DNA of 64,000 nucleotides from assembly GCF_002632725.1 (NCBI RefSeq), contig NZ_NJAI01000004.1:315664-379663 (forward strand), written 5' to 3'. Numbering within the stretch: position 1 is the stretch's first letter; each line of letters starts with the position of its first letter. Under the pieces are notes generated by a model. The model did no database searches and was not told where the DNA came from. It saw only the letters and a program-made list of their open reading frames with translations. The position numbers and the translations under genes are program-made. The DNA comes from Xenorhabdus hominickii (lineage in GTDB: Bacteria > Pseudomonadota > Gammaproteobacteria > Enterobacterales > Enterobacteriaceae). Below are positions 49,368 to 60,313 of the stretch, piece after piece.

Positions 49368-49397
49368 GAAAAAATAAAGGGCTACGTAAATAGCCCT
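49368..49397 (-). terminator. Rho-independent terminator after yfcL
   Basis: AGGGCTA / TAGCCCT stem (49378-49384 and 49391-49397, loop of six). On the minus strand it is followed by TTTATTTTTTCT, giving a proper T-tract. It ends the yfcA-epmC-yfcL side of the transcript. Confidence 0.85.
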
Positions 49398-49424
49398 AAA
49401 TAGAAATAATGATGTATAAATAAA

Positions 49425-49700
49425 TTAAGTTTTCGCATTATCCAGTAATGTTTGCCATGTCGTCAAAACCAAAACTTGATCCGGTGGTGTCAATTCACCC
49501 ACTTTAATCGCTTTATGGACACTTTCTTCAACACGCTGATGGAGCTGCTCAGCGGTATTAGCACCTTCTTGTTCCAACTCAGCAACAGCCAATGTCAGAT
49601 GCCCGCGGAGGTATCCACCAGCAAATAATTCGTCATCACTGGCATGTTCAACCATATCATCAATTTGTGCCAGAATGCGTGTTTCAAACTCTGCGAGCAT
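49425..49700 (-). CDS. yfcL: YfcL family protein
   Basis: 91 residues, small acidic helical protein, close to E. coli YfcL in length and position. Conserved features: [28 protein letters not shown]. No known function. Follows epmC by 21 bp. Confidence 0.92.
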   Translation of the reverse strand: MLAEFETRILAQIDDMVEHASDDELFAGGYLRGHLTLAVAELEQEGANTAEQLHQRVEESVHKAIKVGELTPPDQVLVLTTWQTLLDNAKT

Positions 49701-49721
49701 TGTTATTCCTCAAAATCAATT

Positions 49722-50273
49722 TCAATTAGCAAAAGGATCTTCCGGATAGGGAAAATGTTCAGCTTCTAGTGGGGGAGTATTGTAAAACGATTGCAGACCT
49801 TGAATAAAGCGTGCTGCTCGTGTTGGTATTCCATTTTCAAGGTATTGCATGACTTGAGCATGCACTTTTCGCTGAAAAGCAAAGCGATCCGGCTCGAAAT
49901 CCCCTTCCAGATTGTCACAACTGATATTAAAAGGAAAACCAGCTGACATACAGAATAACCACTCCAACGCTTGTGGCTTAACTTCTACTTTTTCGAATTC
50001 AGCCTGTGTTTGAGCATCACGGCCATCAGGGCAGTACCAGTAACCAAAATCAATCAGTTTACGGCGCTCTTTACCCGCAATGCACCAATGCGAAATTTCA
50101 TGTAATCCGCTGGCATAGAAACCGTGGGCAAATACAATCCGGTCATAGCTCACTTCACCATCTGCGGGCAGATAAATCGGCTCATCATCACCTTTTATTA
50201 AACGGGTGTTACAATCATCGCTAAAGCAATTATCAAAAATTTCAATCAGTTGTTGATAATGATGTGCTGTCAT
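49722..50273 (-). CDS. epmC: Elongation factor P hydroxylase EpmC (YfcM)
   Basis: 183 residues. Hydroxylates the beta-lysylated Lys34 of EF-P, the last step of its modification. Metal-binding HEISHWCIAGKERR (about 55-70), with the HxxxH-like His pair, and YWYCPDGRDAQTQ are family hallmarks. Between yfcA and yfcL as in E. coli. Confidence 0.94.
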   Translation of the reverse strand: MTAHHYQQLIEIFDNCFSDDCNTRLIKGDDEPIYLPADGEVSYDRIVFAHGFYASGLHEISHWCIAGKERRKLIDFGYWYCPDGRDAQTQAEFEKVEVKPQALEWLFCMSAGFPFNISCDNLEGDFEPDRFAFQRKVHAQVMQYLENGIPTRAARFIQGLQSFYNTPPLEAEHFPYPEDPFAN

Positions 50274-50294
50274 GTATTAATGCGGATCCCAAAA

Positions 50295-51095
50295 TTAAAA
50301 ATAAAATGCCAACCAAGAGCGGATACTATCCCCATGATTATCATGGATAAGTTTTATACTCATTAAAAAAGAAACCGTGACTAACATCGGGCGGATCAAT
50401 TTTTGCCCTCTGCTAAGTACAAGACCTGCACCCAACCGCGCACCAATCATTTGCCCTATCAGCATCACAGAACCCAGTAACCATATGACTTGTCCACTGA
50501 GAATAAAAAAGCCTAAAGCACCAATGTTGGATGCAAAATTCAGTACCTTTGCATGAGCCGTTGCTTTTGCCAAATTGTATCCACAGAGCATGACATAAGA
50601 CAGCGCGAAAAAGGAGCCGGTTCCCGGTCCGAATATACCGTCATAGAAACCAATTCCGCTCCCAATCAGACAACCAAATGCGAGTGGACCAAGACGACGC
50701 TTCCGATCTTCTGCCCCAATATTGGGTACCAATAGAAAATAAAGACCGATAATGATCACCAATACCGGCAATAAATAACGCAGAAAATCCGGTGATACAA
50801 ATTGAACCAATAAGGCACCCAACATAGCGCCGAACAGGGTCATAACGATAGCAAAACGCTGAGAGCGCCAATCCACTATACCACGGCGGATAAAGTAAAG
50901 ACTGGCAGAGAATGAACTCCCTACAGCTTGAAGTTTACTCGTCGCCAGCGCCTGGACAGGGGATACTCCCACGGATAGCAGAGCGGGGATGGTCAATAAT
51001 CCCCCGCCACCTGCTATAGAATCGATAAAACCTGCAACCATCGCAACCAAAAAGAGGAAACCGTAAATATCCGGGCCCAGTAATGACCATTCCAT
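50295..51095 (-). CDS. yfcA: TSUP family transporter YfcA
   Basis: 266 residues with about eight hydrophobic helices in two halves. GFIDSIAGGGGLLTIPALLSVGVSP and GFYDGIFGPGTGSFFALSYV are the duplicated TSUP (TauE/SafE) signatures. Probable export or uptake of a sulfur-containing organic anion; substrate unknown. In E. coli mepA lies between it and aroC; here only 85 bp separate them. Confidence 0.94.
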   Translation of the reverse strand: MEWSLLGPDIYGFLFLVAMVAGFIDSIAGGGGLLTIPALLSVGVSPVQALATSKLQAVGSSFSASLYFIRRGIVDWRSQRFAIVMTLFGAMLGALLVQFVSPDFLRYLLPVLVIIIGLYFLLVPNIGAEDRKRRLGPLAFGCLIGSGIGFYDGIFGPGTGSFFALSYVMLCGYNLAKATAHAKVLNFASNIGALGFFILSGQVIWLLGSVMLIGQMIGARLGAGLVLSRGQKLIRPMLVTVSFLMSIKLIHDNHGDSIRSWLAFYF

Positions 51096-51180
51096 TATTT
51101 ATTTCACCAGAAAACTGCTACCCATTATTATGATGCCTTTTCAGCATCGACCGGAGCTTGTATCAGGAACCCTTCCTGAT

Positions 51181-52266
51181 TTACCAACGTGGAAGCGAAG
51201 ATGTCACATCGGCACACTGTGCCCGCTGGCGCAGTAAGTGATCCATCAGTACAATTGCCATCATCGCTTCTGCAATCGGTACAGCACGGATACCGACGCA
51301 AGGATCGTGCCGACCGCGGGTCACCATATCCACTTCTTCGCCCTGACGATTGATGGTTTTTCCTGGCACCATAATGCTGGATGTCGGTTTCAGAGCAATA
51401 TGTGCAACAATTGGCTGGCTGCTGCTAATTCCACCCAGAATGCCACCCGCATGGTTGCTGGTGAATCCCTGTGTTGTGATTTCATCGCGATTTTCACTGC
51501 CACGTAAGTTTACAACACCAAAACCATCGCCTATTTCAACGCCTTTCACCGCATTAATGCTCATCAGAGCATGAGCAATATCAGCATCCAAGCGGTCAAA
51601 AACCGGCTCTCCCAACCCCGCAGGGACATTTTCGGCAATTACAGTGACTTTCGCACCAATAGAATCCCCCTCTTTTTTCAGTGCCCGCAGTAATTCATCA
51701 AGTTGAGACAATTTACTATCATCAGGGCAGAAAAAAGGATTTTGCTCGACGAGATCCCAATCTTTCAATTCGCAGTGAATATTCCCCATCTGAGTCAGGC
51801 AGGCACGAATGTGAATGCCGTGTTTATCAAACAGATATTTTTTGGCAATCGCACCCGCCGCAACACGCATCGCGGTTTCACGGGCAGATGAGCGCCCACC
51901 ACCACGGTAGTCTCGTAGTCCATATTTCTGTTCGTAAGTATAGTCGGCATGACCTGGGCGGAAAACATCTTTAATCGCACCGTAATCCTGTGAACGCTGA
52001 TCGGTGTTTTCGATCATCAGGCCAATACTGGTGCCTGTAGTCACACCGTCAAAAACACCAGAAAGAATTCGGACTTGATCGGGTTCACGACGCTGCGTTG
52101 TATAACGGGAGGTTCCCGGGCGACGTCTGTCTAAATCAATTTGTAAGTCAGCTTCTGTAATAGCAATGCCGGGCGGAACACCATCGACAATGCATCCCAA
52201 CGCGATCCCGTGGGACTCGCCAAACGTAGTGACACAAAAAAACTGCCCAATACTATTTCCTGCCAT
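51181..52266 (-). CDS. aroC: Chorismate synthase AroC
   Basis: 361 residues. FMN-dependent conversion of EPSP to chorismate, the last shikimate step. Signatures [18 protein letters not shown], the [14 protein letters not shown] segment with the active His, and [15 protein letters not shown] near 130. Precedes and is co-oriented with prmB, from which it is 147 bp away. Confidence 0.98.
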   Translation of the reverse strand: MAGNSIGQFFCVTTFGESHGIALGCIVDGVPPGIAITEADLQIDLDRRRPGTSRYTTQRREPDQVRILSGVFDGVTTGTSIGLMIENTDQRSQDYGAIKDVFRPGHADYTYEQKYGLRDYRGGGRSSARETAMRVAAGAIAKKYLFDKHGIHIRACLTQMGNIHCELKDWDLVEQNPFFCPDDSKLSQLDELLRALKKEGDSIGAKVTVIAENVPAGLGEPVFDRLDADIAHALMSINAVKGVEIGDGFGVVNLRGSENRDEITTQGFTSNHAGGILGGISSSQPIVAHIALKPTSSIMVPGKTINRQGEEVDMVTRGRHDPCVGIRAVPIAEAMMAIVLMDHLLRQRAQCADVTSSLPRW

Positions 52267-52413
52267 TCTTACCCTGCCATCATTAATGCGTTAAAAATGA
52301 GATCGAATAACCATAACCTACCCAATGATTAAAACCTATCTTATTTCATCAATTTTATTTGCCTTTAATTTGATGACGTATCCGTTTTAATCATTGAGCG
52401 CACTGAAAAAATA

Positions 52414-53358
52414 TTAGTCTTTGAACTGATGGAAATACTCATGATGTTCAACTAATTGCTGACGAGTCAGCATGAAAACACCGTCACCACCATGTTCGAA
52501 TTCCAGCCATGTAAATGGTACTTCTGGATATTGCTCAATCAGATGTACCATGCTGTTACCCACTTCACAAATCAGTACCCCGTCTTCCGTAAGGAAATCA
52601 GGCGTAGTTGCAAGAATACGGCGAGCCAGTTGCAATCCATCCACTCCCGCAGCTAATCCCAATTCAGGTTCACAACGGAATTCATCCGGCAGATCACTCA
52701 TGTCTTCCTCATCCACATACGGAGGATTAGTGACAATAAGATCGTACTTCATCGGAGGCATATCACGGAATAAATCCGAACGGATCGGAATCACGCGATG
52801 TGAAAGCCCGTGATCCTCAATATTTTGCTCGGTGATTGCTAACGCATCAGCAGAAATATCAACAGCATCCACTTCAGCTTCAGGAAACGCATGAGCGCAA
52901 GCAATCGCTATGCAGCCACTGCCGGTGCACAGATCCAAAATGGTCGATGGTTCATGTGAAACTAATCCTGTAAATTGATTGTTAATCAATTCACCAATCG
53001 GTGAACGAGGAACCAGAACACGTTCATCGACATAAAATTCATGGCCGCAGAACCATGCGCGATTCGTCAGATAAGCCACTGGAATACGCTCGTTGATACG
53101 ACGCAGAACACGTTCAACGATGCGATGGCGCTCTGTTAAGGTCAAGCGTGATGTCATCATCGATTCAGGAATATCCAGAGGCAAATACAGAGTAGGAAGC
53201 ACTAATTGTAAAGCCTCATCCCACGGGTTATCTGTTCCATGACCATAATAGATGTTGGCAGCATTGAATCGGCTGGTAGACCAACGCAGCATATCCTGAA
53301 TGGTATGCAGCTCCGCAACAGCCTCATCTACAAAAATTTTATCCAAAAGCACCTCCAA
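52414..53358 (-). CDS. prmB: Ribosomal protein uL3 N5-glutamine methyltransferase PrmB
   Basis: 314 residues. SAM domain [16 protein letters not shown] and catalytic NPPY in [18 protein letters not shown]. Methylates Gln150 of ribosomal protein L3. In E. coli smrB lies immediately upstream in divergent orientation; here the hut locus of about 8 kb separates the two genes. Confidence 0.97.
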   Translation of the reverse strand: MEVLLDKIFVDEAVAELHTIQDMLRWSTSRFNAANIYYGHGTDNPWDEALQLVLPTLYLPLDIPESMMTSRLTLTERHRIVERVLRRINERIPVAYLTNRAWFCGHEFYVDERVLVPRSPIGELINNQFTGLVSHEPSTILDLCTGSGCIAIACAHAFPEAEVDAVDISADALAITEQNIEDHGLSHRVIPIRSDLFRDMPPMKYDLIVTNPPYVDEEDMSDLPDEFRCEPELGLAAGVDGLQLARRILATTPDFLTEDGVLICEVGNSMVHLIEQYPEVPFTWLEFEHGGDGVFMLTRQQLVEHHEYFHQFKD

Positions 53359-53523
53359 AACAACAAAAAAGTATTAACGCATAGACGCATGAAAAAGTAT
53401 TAACGCGCTAGTTTGCCATGAACATAGACACAAATCAGCTTTCTGGACATGTGAATTATCTCAGGAATAAATTCTGTCGGGAAAATATCGTGCCAGAAGC
53501 AGGCCAAAACGAAGTGGAGAAAG

Positions 53524-53552
53524 ATAAAAACCACCCTGTGTCGGCAGGGTGG
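53524..53552 (-). terminator. Rho-independent terminator after hutT
   Basis: CCACCCTG (53531-53538) pairs with CAGGGTGG (53545-53552), loop of six. On the minus strand the stem is followed by TTTTTATC. It lies 17 bases past the hutT stop and closes the hutUHT transcript. Confidence 0.9.
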
Positions 53553-53568
53553 ATGAGGATATTGGGTG

Positions 53569-54927
53569 TTATTTAGACTTCTTCACCCACAGGTAATAGC
53601 TGATAGTCAATAATGCTATCCAGACTACCCCAACGTACAGTGCAAGCCGGGTACTGGGGAAATATCCCAACACCGCAATAACGAATGCCATAAATGCAAT
53701 GGCTACAATAGGAGCAACAGGCCACAAAGGAACAGGAAATTTAAGCTGTTTAACTTCTTCTGCTGTCATTTTGCGACGCATCATATATTGTGACAGCAAA
53801 ATCATCAGCCACACCCAAACAGTTGCAAATGTCGCGATAGAAGCAATAATTACGAAAATCTTTTCCGGCAGCAAATAATTCAAAACAACGCCGACCAGCA
53901 AGATCCCTGACATCACCACAACAGTGACCCACGGTACGCCGTTTTTAGTGAGTTGTGTGAAAAATGATGGTGCCTGTTTTTCCTGTGCCATACCATACAT
54001 CATCCGTCCGGCACCAAAGATATCGCTGTTGATCGCAGAAATTGCAGCTGTAATTACGACAACATTCAAGATATTGGCTGCCGAATCAATTCCCAGATTA
54101 GAGAATATTTGGACAAATGGGCTCCCATTCTGTCCCACTTGATTCCACGGATAAATGCACATCAGAACAAATAAGGTAAGAACATAAAATAACAAAATAC
54201 GGAATGGAACCGCATTAATCGCACGCGGAATGGATTTTTCCGGATTTTTCGCTTCACTAGCGGTAATGCCGATGACTTCAATACCACCGAATGCGAACAT
54301 CACCACCGTAAATGAAGCAATCACTCCTGCAATGCCATTTGGCATGAACCCGCCATGTTCCCACAAGTTCGATAGGCCAATGCTATTACCGGCGTCTTGA
54401 CCAAAACCATACATCATAAGGAAAAGGCCACCGATGATCATGGCGATAATAGCAGCGACTTTGATGATAGAAAGCCAGAATTCCATTTCACCAAACACTT
54501 TAACATTACATAGATTTATCGCCCCAATGAAAAAGACAATACTGAGTACCCAAATCCATTGATCGACATGGGGAAACCAGAGTTTCATATATATGCCAAA
54601 TGCGGTGATATCAGCGAGACAGACGACTAACATTTCAAAAACGTAAGTCCATCCCGTCAGGAACCCCGCTAATGGCCCTAAGTAATGGGTAGCATAATAA
54701 GAAAAAGATCCCGGTTCGGAGCGATGAACCGCCATTTCTCCCAATGCTCGCATGACCATAAAAACGGCAGCACCACCAATGGCATAGGCCAGTAATACTG
54801 CCGGCCCCGCAGCATGAATAGCGCCAGCTGAACCATAGAAAAGTCCTGTGCCAATTGCAGACCCCAGTGCCATAAAGCGAATATGGCGAACACTTAACCC
54901 TCGCTTGAGTTGTGAGATGTTTTGCAT
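53569..54927 (-). CDS. hutT: Amino acid permease, probable histidine transporter HutT
   Basis: 452 residues, twelve hydrophobic helices, amino acid-polyamine-organocation family. N-terminal substrate-binding loop [19 protein letters not shown] and [39 protein letters not shown] in the middle. Related to ProY/HutT. Last gene of hutUHT, so histidine (or urocanate) is the expected substrate. AGGATAAATC precedes the ATG. A hairpin lies between hutH and this gene. Confidence 0.88.
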   Translation of the reverse strand: MQNISQLKRGLSVRHIRFMALGSAIGTGLFYGSAGAIHAAGPAVLLAYAIGGAAVFMVMRALGEMAVHRSEPGSFSYYATHYLGPLAGFLTGWTYVFEMLVVCLADITAFGIYMKLWFPHVDQWIWVLSIVFFIGAINLCNVKVFGEMEFWLSIIKVAAIIAMIIGGLFLMMYGFGQDAGNSIGLSNLWEHGGFMPNGIAGVIASFTVVMFAFGGIEVIGITASEAKNPEKSIPRAINAVPFRILLFYVLTLFVLMCIYPWNQVGQNGSPFVQIFSNLGIDSAANILNVVVITAAISAINSDIFGAGRMMYGMAQEKQAPSFFTQLTKNGVPWVTVVVMSGILLVGVVLNYLLPEKIFVIIASIATFATVWVWLMILLSQYMMRRKMTAEEVKQLKFPVPLWPVAPIVAIAFMAFVIAVLGYFPSTRLALYVGVVWIALLTISYYLWVKKSK

Positions 54928-54978
54928 GATTTATCCTGTGTCTTTTATTATTAGATTGGAAAAGATAAATACTACGAT

Positions 54979-55000
54979 AAGGCCGGTGTTATCCGGCCTT
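54979..55000 (-). terminator. Intercistronic hairpin between hutH and hutT
   Basis: AAGGCCGG (54979-54986) and CCGGCCTT (54993-55000) form an eight-pair GC-rich stem with a six-base loop. There is no T-run after it on the minus strand, so it is more likely an attenuating or mRNA-stabilising hairpin than a full terminator. Confidence 0.6.
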
Positions 55001-55017
55001 AGACGATGTGTCTGTGC

Positions 55018-56550
55018 TTAGTTTTCTAAGATCTTTCCGGTCGGCAGCAATGCAGAAAGCCGTTGTTCAACCAGCAGTTGAATAGCGTTATCAATATCGG
55101 GGGCGAAAAAGCGATCTTTATCATAATGCGCAACTTTATCACGGAGGATATGACGGGCTTTTTCCAGTATCACACTACTCTTCAAGCCATGACGAAAATC
55201 CATCCCCTGACACGCCGTCAGCCACTCAATGGCTAAGATCCCACGCACGTTATCCGCCATTTCCCATAAGCGGCGACCCGCGGCCGGAGCCATTGATACG
55301 TGATCTTCCTGATTGGCAGAAGTAGGCAAGCTATCAACACTGGAAGGATGTGCCAGTGCTTTGTTCTCACTTGCCAGCGCTGCTGCGGTTACCTGTGCAA
55401 TCATAAAACCGGAGTTCACACCACTATTTTCGACCAAGAATGGCGGCAACTGAGACATATTGCTATCCATCAGCAAAGCAATACGGCGTTCTGACAATGA
55501 GCCAATTTCTGCCAATGCGATAGCCAGATTATCTGACGCCATAGCAACAGGCTCCGCATGGAAATTACCGCCAGAAATTACTTCATCTTCTTCAGTAAAT
55601 ATTAGAGGATTATCAGAGACCGCATTGGCTTCAACCATAATCACATCGGCTGCATGACGGATCTGAGTTAAACAAGCCCCCATCACTTGTGGCTGACAGC
55701 GCAATGAATAAGGATCTTGGACTTTAGGGCAGTTATGATGAGATTCAGAAATATCACTGTAGTCTTCCAGTACCAGACGATAAAGGGTTGCTACATCAAT
55801 TTGACCTTGCTGACCTCGTGCTTCATGAATACGTGCATCAAATGGTTTACGAGACCCCAAAGCCGCTTCGACAGATAGTGAACCGCAAATAATAGCCGAT
55901 GCAAGTAAGTCCTCTGCGGCAAACAGTCCTTTTAAAGCAAATGCGGTTGAAGTTTGTGTTCCATTGAGCAGTGCCAATCCTTCTTTTGCGACAAGACGGA
56001 TCGGCTTAAGTCCCGCTTTTTCCAGCGCCTCTGTTGCTGGCAACCATTCACCACGATAGCGAGCTTTACCTTCACCCAACAATATTAAGCTCATATGTGC
56101 CAATGGAGCCAAATCACCTGAAGCACCAACTGAACCTTTACTTGGAATGCAAGGATAAACTTCGGCATTGACCAGAGCGGCCAATCCCTGAATCACTTCC
56201 AGACGAATGCCAGAATAACCACGAGCAAGGCTGTTGATTTTCAGCACCATAATCAATCGGACAATTTCATCCGGCAAAGGCTTTCCCACCCCAGCAGCAT
56301 GAGACAATACGATAGAACGCTGTAACTCTTCCAAATCTTCTTCTGCAATACGCGTATTTGCCAACAAACCAAAACCCGTATTGATTCCGTACGCGGTTCT
56401 GTTTTCACTAATGATACGATTGACACAAGCGACGCTTTCTTCAATGGCAGGGAAACATTGCTCGTCCAGATTAATGTGAACAGGATGCTGATAAACATAG
56501 CGTAATTCTTCAAATGTCATTTTTCCAGGACGTATAGTCATATTTTTCAT
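55018..56550 (-). CDS. hutH: Histidine ammonia-lyase HutH
   Basis: 510 residues. Deaminates histidine to urocanate. The MIO electrophile forms from Ala-Ser-Gly in [16 protein letters not shown] (about 145-160). Downstream STAFALKGL and [15 protein letters not shown] are family segments. ATG 56550 has AGGAG ten bases upstream; 14 bp after hutU. An ATG three codons later would also be possible. Confidence 0.97.
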   Translation of the reverse strand: MKNMTIRPGKMTFEELRYVYQHPVHINLDEQCFPAIEESVACVNRIISENRTAYGINTGFGLLANTRIAEEDLEELQRSIVLSHAAGVGKPLPDEIVRLIMVLKINSLARGYSGIRLEVIQGLAALVNAEVYPCIPSKGSVGASGDLAPLAHMSLILLGEGKARYRGEWLPATEALEKAGLKPIRLVAKEGLALLNGTQTSTAFALKGLFAAEDLLASAIICGSLSVEAALGSRKPFDARIHEARGQQGQIDVATLYRLVLEDYSDISESHHNCPKVQDPYSLRCQPQVMGACLTQIRHAADVIMVEANAVSDNPLIFTEEDEVISGGNFHAEPVAMASDNLAIALAEIGSLSERRIALLMDSNMSQLPPFLVENSGVNSGFMIAQVTAAALASENKALAHPSSVDSLPTSANQEDHVSMAPAAGRRLWEMADNVRGILAIEWLTACQGMDFRHGLKSSVILEKARHILRDKVAHYDKDRFFAPDIDNAIQLLVEQRLSALLPTGKILEN

Positions 56551-56564
56551 ATTAATAATGCTCC

Positions 56565-58238
56565 TTATTTCACATCAATCATTGGCAAGTTCAGATCTTG
56601 CTCTTTCGCACATTGGACAGCCAATTCATAACCAGCATCTGCATGACGCATAACCCCGGTTGCCGGATCGTTGTGTAGTACCCGGGCAATACGTTCTGCA
56701 GCTTCATCAGTACCATCACAAACAATGACCATGCCGGAATGCTGTGAGAACCCCATACCAACACCACCACCATGATGCAGGGAAACCCATGTCGCGCCAC
56801 CGGCGGTATTCAATAAAGCGTTGAGTAATGGCCAATCAGAAACAGCATCAGAGCCATCCTGCATGGATTCTGTTTCACGGTTAGGACTGGCGACAGAGCC
56901 TGAATCCAAATGGTCACGACCAATCACAATCGGTGCAGAAAGTTCTCCGCTGCGTACCATTTCATTGAATGCCAATCCCAATTTGGCGCGATCACCCAAT
57001 CCGACCCAGCAAATACGTGCTGGCAGACCTTGGAAACTAATGCGCGCTCTCGCCATATCTAACCAATGATGTAAGTGAGCATCATCTGGCAACAACTCTT
57101 TTACTTTAGCATCGGTTTTATAAATATCCTCAGGATCACCGGAGAGAGCCACCCAACGGAATGGCCCGATGCCGCGACAGAACAGAGGACGAATGTAGGC
57201 AGGAACAAATCCCGGAAAATCAAAAGCGTGTTCAACACCTGATTCTTTCGCCATTTGGCGGATGTTATTGCCATAATCAAAAGTCGGTATACCCTGTTTC
57301 TGAAAGGCCAGCATGGCTTCAACATGTGCAGCCATTGAGGCTTTCGCCGCTTGGATTACCACTTCTGGCTCAGTTTCAGCACGGTGGCAATATTCTTCCC
57401 ATGTCCAACCTGCTGGCAAATAACCATGCAATGGATCATGTGCACTGGTTTGATCCGTTACCAAATCAGGACGCACGCCACGACTTACCAACTCAGGCAA
57501 AATTTCTGCTGCATTACCACACAATGCTATTGACACTGCTTTACCTTCCCGCGTATAGCGCTCAATACGCGATAAAGCATCATCCAGATCAACAGCCTGC
57601 TCATCTACATATTTAGTACGCAAACGGAAATCAATGCGGCTTTGCTGGCACTCTATCGTCAATGAAGTGGCACCTGCCAACGTTGCTGCCAGAGGCTGCG
57701 CTCCCCCCATGCCGCCCAACCCTGCTGTCAGAACCCAACGCCCCGTCAAACTACCGTTATAGTGCTGGCGACCCGCTTCAACAAAAGTTTCGTAAGTGCC
57801 CTGAACAATGCCCTGACTACCGATATAAATCCAGCTACCCGCAGTCATCTGGCCATACATCGCCAGCCCCTTGGCATCTAATTCGTTAAAGTGTTCCCAT
57901 GTCGCCCAATGTGGAACCAGATTCGAGTTGGCAATCAATACGCGAGGTGCGTTTTCATGTGTTTTAAAAACACCGACCGGCTTGCCTGACTGTACCAATA
58001 GGGTTTCGTCATCTTCCAAATTCTTCAGCGTCTCAACGATTTTTTCATAACATGCCCAATTTCTGGCTGCACGACCTATTCCACCATACACCACCAACTC
58101 ACCGGGATTCTCGGCAACATCAGGGTCAAGGTTATTCATGAGCATACGGAGTGGTGCTTCTGTCAACCAACTTTTTGCTGTGAGTTGTGTCCCTCTGGGG
58201 GCACGAATGATTACGTTGCTAAGTTTATTATTTTGCAT
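56565..58238 (-). CDS. hutU: Urocanate hydratase HutU
   Basis: 557 residues. Adds water to urocanate to form imidazolonepropionate, using tightly bound NAD. Family segments: [46 protein letters not shown] and [20 protein letters not shown] with the active Cys. I start at ATG 58238 ([16 protein letters not shown]); a GTG two codons earlier (58244), closer to an AGGA, is an alternative. The open frame extends about 46 codons further upstream across the HutC operator, which cannot be coding. Confidence 0.96.
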   Translation of the reverse strand: MQNNKLSNVIIRAPRGTQLTAKSWLTEAPLRMLMNNLDPDVAENPGELVVYGGIGRAARNWACYEKIVETLKNLEDDETLLVQSGKPVGVFKTHENAPRVLIANSNLVPHWATWEHFNELDAKGLAMYGQMTAGSWIYIGSQGIVQGTYETFVEAGRQHYNGSLTGRWVLTAGLGGMGGAQPLAATLAGATSLTIECQQSRIDFRLRTKYVDEQAVDLDDALSRIERYTREGKAVSIALCGNAAEILPELVSRGVRPDLVTDQTSAHDPLHGYLPAGWTWEEYCHRAETEPEVVIQAAKASMAAHVEAMLAFQKQGIPTFDYGNNIRQMAKESGVEHAFDFPGFVPAYIRPLFCRGIGPFRWVALSGDPEDIYKTDAKVKELLPDDAHLHHWLDMARARISFQGLPARICWVGLGDRAKLGLAFNEMVRSGELSAPIVIGRDHLDSGSVASPNRETESMQDGSDAVSDWPLLNALLNTAGGATWVSLHHGGGVGMGFSQHSGMVIVCDGTDEAAERIARVLHNDPATGVMRHADAGYELAVQCAKEQDLNLPMIDVK

Positions 58239-58285
58239 CGTCACGATTTTCCTATTTCCATCTTTATTAATTTTATCAATTGTAT

Positions 58286-58300
58286 AGTTGTATATACATG
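58286..58300. promoter_or_regulatory. Probable HutC operator upstream of hutU
   Basis: GTTGTATATACATG, with the perfect 10-base palindrome TGTATATACA at 58289-58298, about 50 bases upstream of the hutU ATG. Overlapping half-site TTGTATAG lies at 58280. The same palindrome precedes hutI. It agrees with the TGTATATACA-type operators known for HutC in other gamma-proteobacteria. Confidence 0.85.
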
Positions 58301-58429
58301 TCTGTTCAATAGGCAAAAATGTGACACAGATAAAGTCGATAATATGGCATGGATTATAATTAATAATAAATATCAATAAGATATTGATGATTTATTCTGT
58401 GATAGGCAGGGAAATTTTTTTGCTGTCTT

Positions 58430-58445
58430 TGTGTTTTATATCACA
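58430..58445. promoter_or_regulatory. CRP-like site in the hutU-hutC interval
   Basis: TGTGT-TTTATA-TCACA fits the CRP consensus half-sites with six-base spacing. It lies about 190 bases upstream of hutU. Histidine use is CRP-controlled in enteric bacteria, so a role in hutUHT activation is plausible, although the distance is large. Confidence 0.5.
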
Positions 58446-58477
58446 CTTCATTTACATTATTATCACAAACATTGATG

Positions 58478-58514
58478 AAAACCTCTTCCCCTTAAAAGGG
58501 AAAAGAGGTTTTTT
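58478..58514. terminator. Bidirectional terminator after hutC
   Basis: AACCTCTTCCCC... pairs with GGGAAAAGAGGTT (arms 58480-58491 and 58498-58510), followed by seven T on the plus strand and by TTTTC on the minus strand. On the minus strand it ends hutIGC and insulates the hutU promoter. Confidence 0.85.
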
Positions 58515-58569
58515 TGTGGCCCGATGACAAATCATAAACGAGTAAACAAATCATGAACTGATGGGCAAA

Positions 58570-59301
58570 TCATGAACTAAAGTGTCCTTTCAATTTATAT
58601 CGATGCCCAGGAAACAAAAGCTTGGCACTCGATACAATGAATTCTTTCGACCAAGTTCGGCGACTAATTAACAAACAAGGCGTATTTGCCTCAATTTGCA
58701 GTAATCGGCAAGAACGGGCATCGCCCGCAACCGCTTCAACAATATGCTCCCCTTCTGTCAGAGGCGCTACATGTGATAAATAATCATGGGCTGTTTGCTG
58801 GCTGAAATCTTGTTTCAGATATTCCGGTACAGCCTGAGCATTGACATAACGATCTTCAACCTGCACTGGCACATCATTTTCATAATGGACAATAATGGAA
58901 TGGTAGATAGGCGTACCTACCGTAATACCAAATTCCGCTGATTGCGTCATATTGGCACTCTCTTCAGCGAGTTTTAGCACCTTGCAACTGTGCTGATGAG
59001 CACGTGAAGCAATTTCATCCGCAATACTGTGAATTTCAAACAGGGCAGACTGTCCTTTCGGTTCAGAAACAAATGAACCCACACCTTGCAGACGAAACAA
59101 AAAACCTTCTGTCATAAGTTCCCGCAACGCCCTGTTAGCGGTCATGCGGCTACAATTGAATTGTTTAACTAATTCCGCTTCTGAAGGAACACGATCATGC
59201 GGTTTCCATTCCCCTGTATGGATTTTCTCAATAATCGCTTGTTTGACTTTCGCATACAAAGGCACTGGTTTGGCAAATGTCTCTGGTAAATCAGCTGTCA
59301 C
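58570..59301 (-). CDS. hutC: GntR-family histidine utilisation repressor HutC
   Basis: 243 residues. N-terminal winged helix (about 12-75; VPSEAELVKQFNCSRMTANRALRELMTEGFLFRLQGVGSFV read in parts) and C-terminal UTRA effector domain (about 95-240) that binds urocanate. I prefer the GTG at 59301, which has AAGGGAG five bases upstream and gives the usual length; an in-frame GTG at 59331 lies against the hutG stop without a site. Expected to bind the two TGTATATACA operators in this window. Confidence 0.92.
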   Translation of the reverse strand: MTADLPETFAKPVPLYAKVKQAIIEKIHTGEWKPHDRVPSEAELVKQFNCSRMTANRALRELMTEGFLFRLQGVGSFVSEPKGQSALFEIHSIADEIASRAHQHSCKVLKLAEESANMTQSAEFGITVGTPIYHSIIVHYENDVPVQVEDRYVNAQAVPEYLKQDFSQQTAHDYLSHVAPLTEGEHIVEAVAGDARSCRLLQIEANTPCLLISRRTWSKEFIVSSAKLLFPGHRYKLKGHFSS

Positions 59302-59334
59302 AATGGCTCCCTTCTCGCTTATTTGTTCCACTAA

Positions 59335-60294
59335 TTATTTGTTCCACCAATGGACTAATTGCCACGCAAGACGAGCCGCAGCCTTGCCTCCCATTCCTTG
59401 AATATCATACAAAGGATTAAGTTCGACCAAATCCACAGCTTGCAACTTTTTGCTCTGACAGATAAGTTGAATTAATGGCAGTAAACGTTCTAGCGGAACA
59501 CCTAACGCTGCTGGTGCAGAAACGGCTGGCATTTGCCAAATTGGCAATACGTCCAGATCGATAGTCAGATAAATGATATCGACTTGATTAATGACATCTT
59601 GCAGTTGCTGCTGGACCTTATCCAGCATCGACTCAACACAATGCGTATCCCAAATAATGGTGACATCAAGATGGTTGGCCTCATCCAGCAACGCTTGAGT
59701 ATTCGACGCCAAACTGGCTCCAACACAAGTGTAATTAAATAGGCGCTGATCCTTCTGGCAATAATGGGCAAGCTGCCGGAATGGTGTTCCTGATGTAGGT
59801 TGAGATGAATTTCGCAGATCTAAATGTGCATCAAAATTGATGATGCCTACACGCTGTGTCGGAAACGCACGATAAATTCCCATTCCATGTGCAAATGCCG
59901 TTTCATGCCCCCCCCCAAAAATAAGCGTTCGCATATTCTGCTGCTGGCACTCATATACCGCATCACTAAGGGCACTCTGTGCTTCACTCAATCTTTCGGG
60001 GTTGGCGCGGATATTTCCCAAATCAACCAGTCGATCATGGCCATCATAGCTTGCGAGATTTGCCAATGACTGACGCAAATATTCAGGCCCTAACTTTGCT
60101 CCCGGACGACCTTGGTTAAGTTTGACACCTTCATCACACTCAAATCCCAATAACGCAATGTGATGAGGATATTTTTCTGGGGAAAAATGGGCAGGTTGTT
60201 TGATTGTCTGAAATACACGCAAAGCATTATCCGCTTCGGCAAGATCATTACGCCCTTGCCAGATATTTTCCGATGTAGGATGCCATAAATTCAT
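59335..60294 (-). CDS. hutG: Formimidoylglutamase HutG
   Basis: 319 residues, arginase/ureohydrolase fold. Binuclear manganese ligands in FGGGHETAFAHG, INFDAHLDLR and TIDLDVLP. Hydrolyses formiminoglutamate to glutamate and formamide. ATG 60294 (MNLWHPTSENIW) is preceded by GGAAAGGAC; the longer open frame lacks a site and overlaps hutI. The gap to hutI is 19 bp. Confidence 0.95.
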   Translation of the reverse strand: MNLWHPTSENIWQGRNDLAEADNALRVFQTIKQPAHFSPEKYPHHIALLGFECDEGVKLNQGRPGAKLGPEYLRQSLANLASYDGHDRLVDLGNIRANPERLSEAQSALSDAVYECQQQNMRTLIFGGGHETAFAHGMGIYRAFPTQRVGIINFDAHLDLRNSSQPTSGTPFRQLAHYCQKDQRLFNYTCVGASLASNTQALLDEANHLDVTIIWDTHCVESMLDKVQQQLQDVINQVDIIYLTIDLDVLPIWQMPAVSAPAALGVPLERLLPLIQLICQSKKLQAVDLVELNPLYDIQGMGGKAAARLAWQLVHWWNK

Positions 60295-60313
60295 GTCCTT
60301 TCCCTCGTTATCA

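Noticed and set aside
58239..58376. 46-codon N-terminal extension of hutU
   Set aside because: It runs through the HutC operator and has no family similarity.
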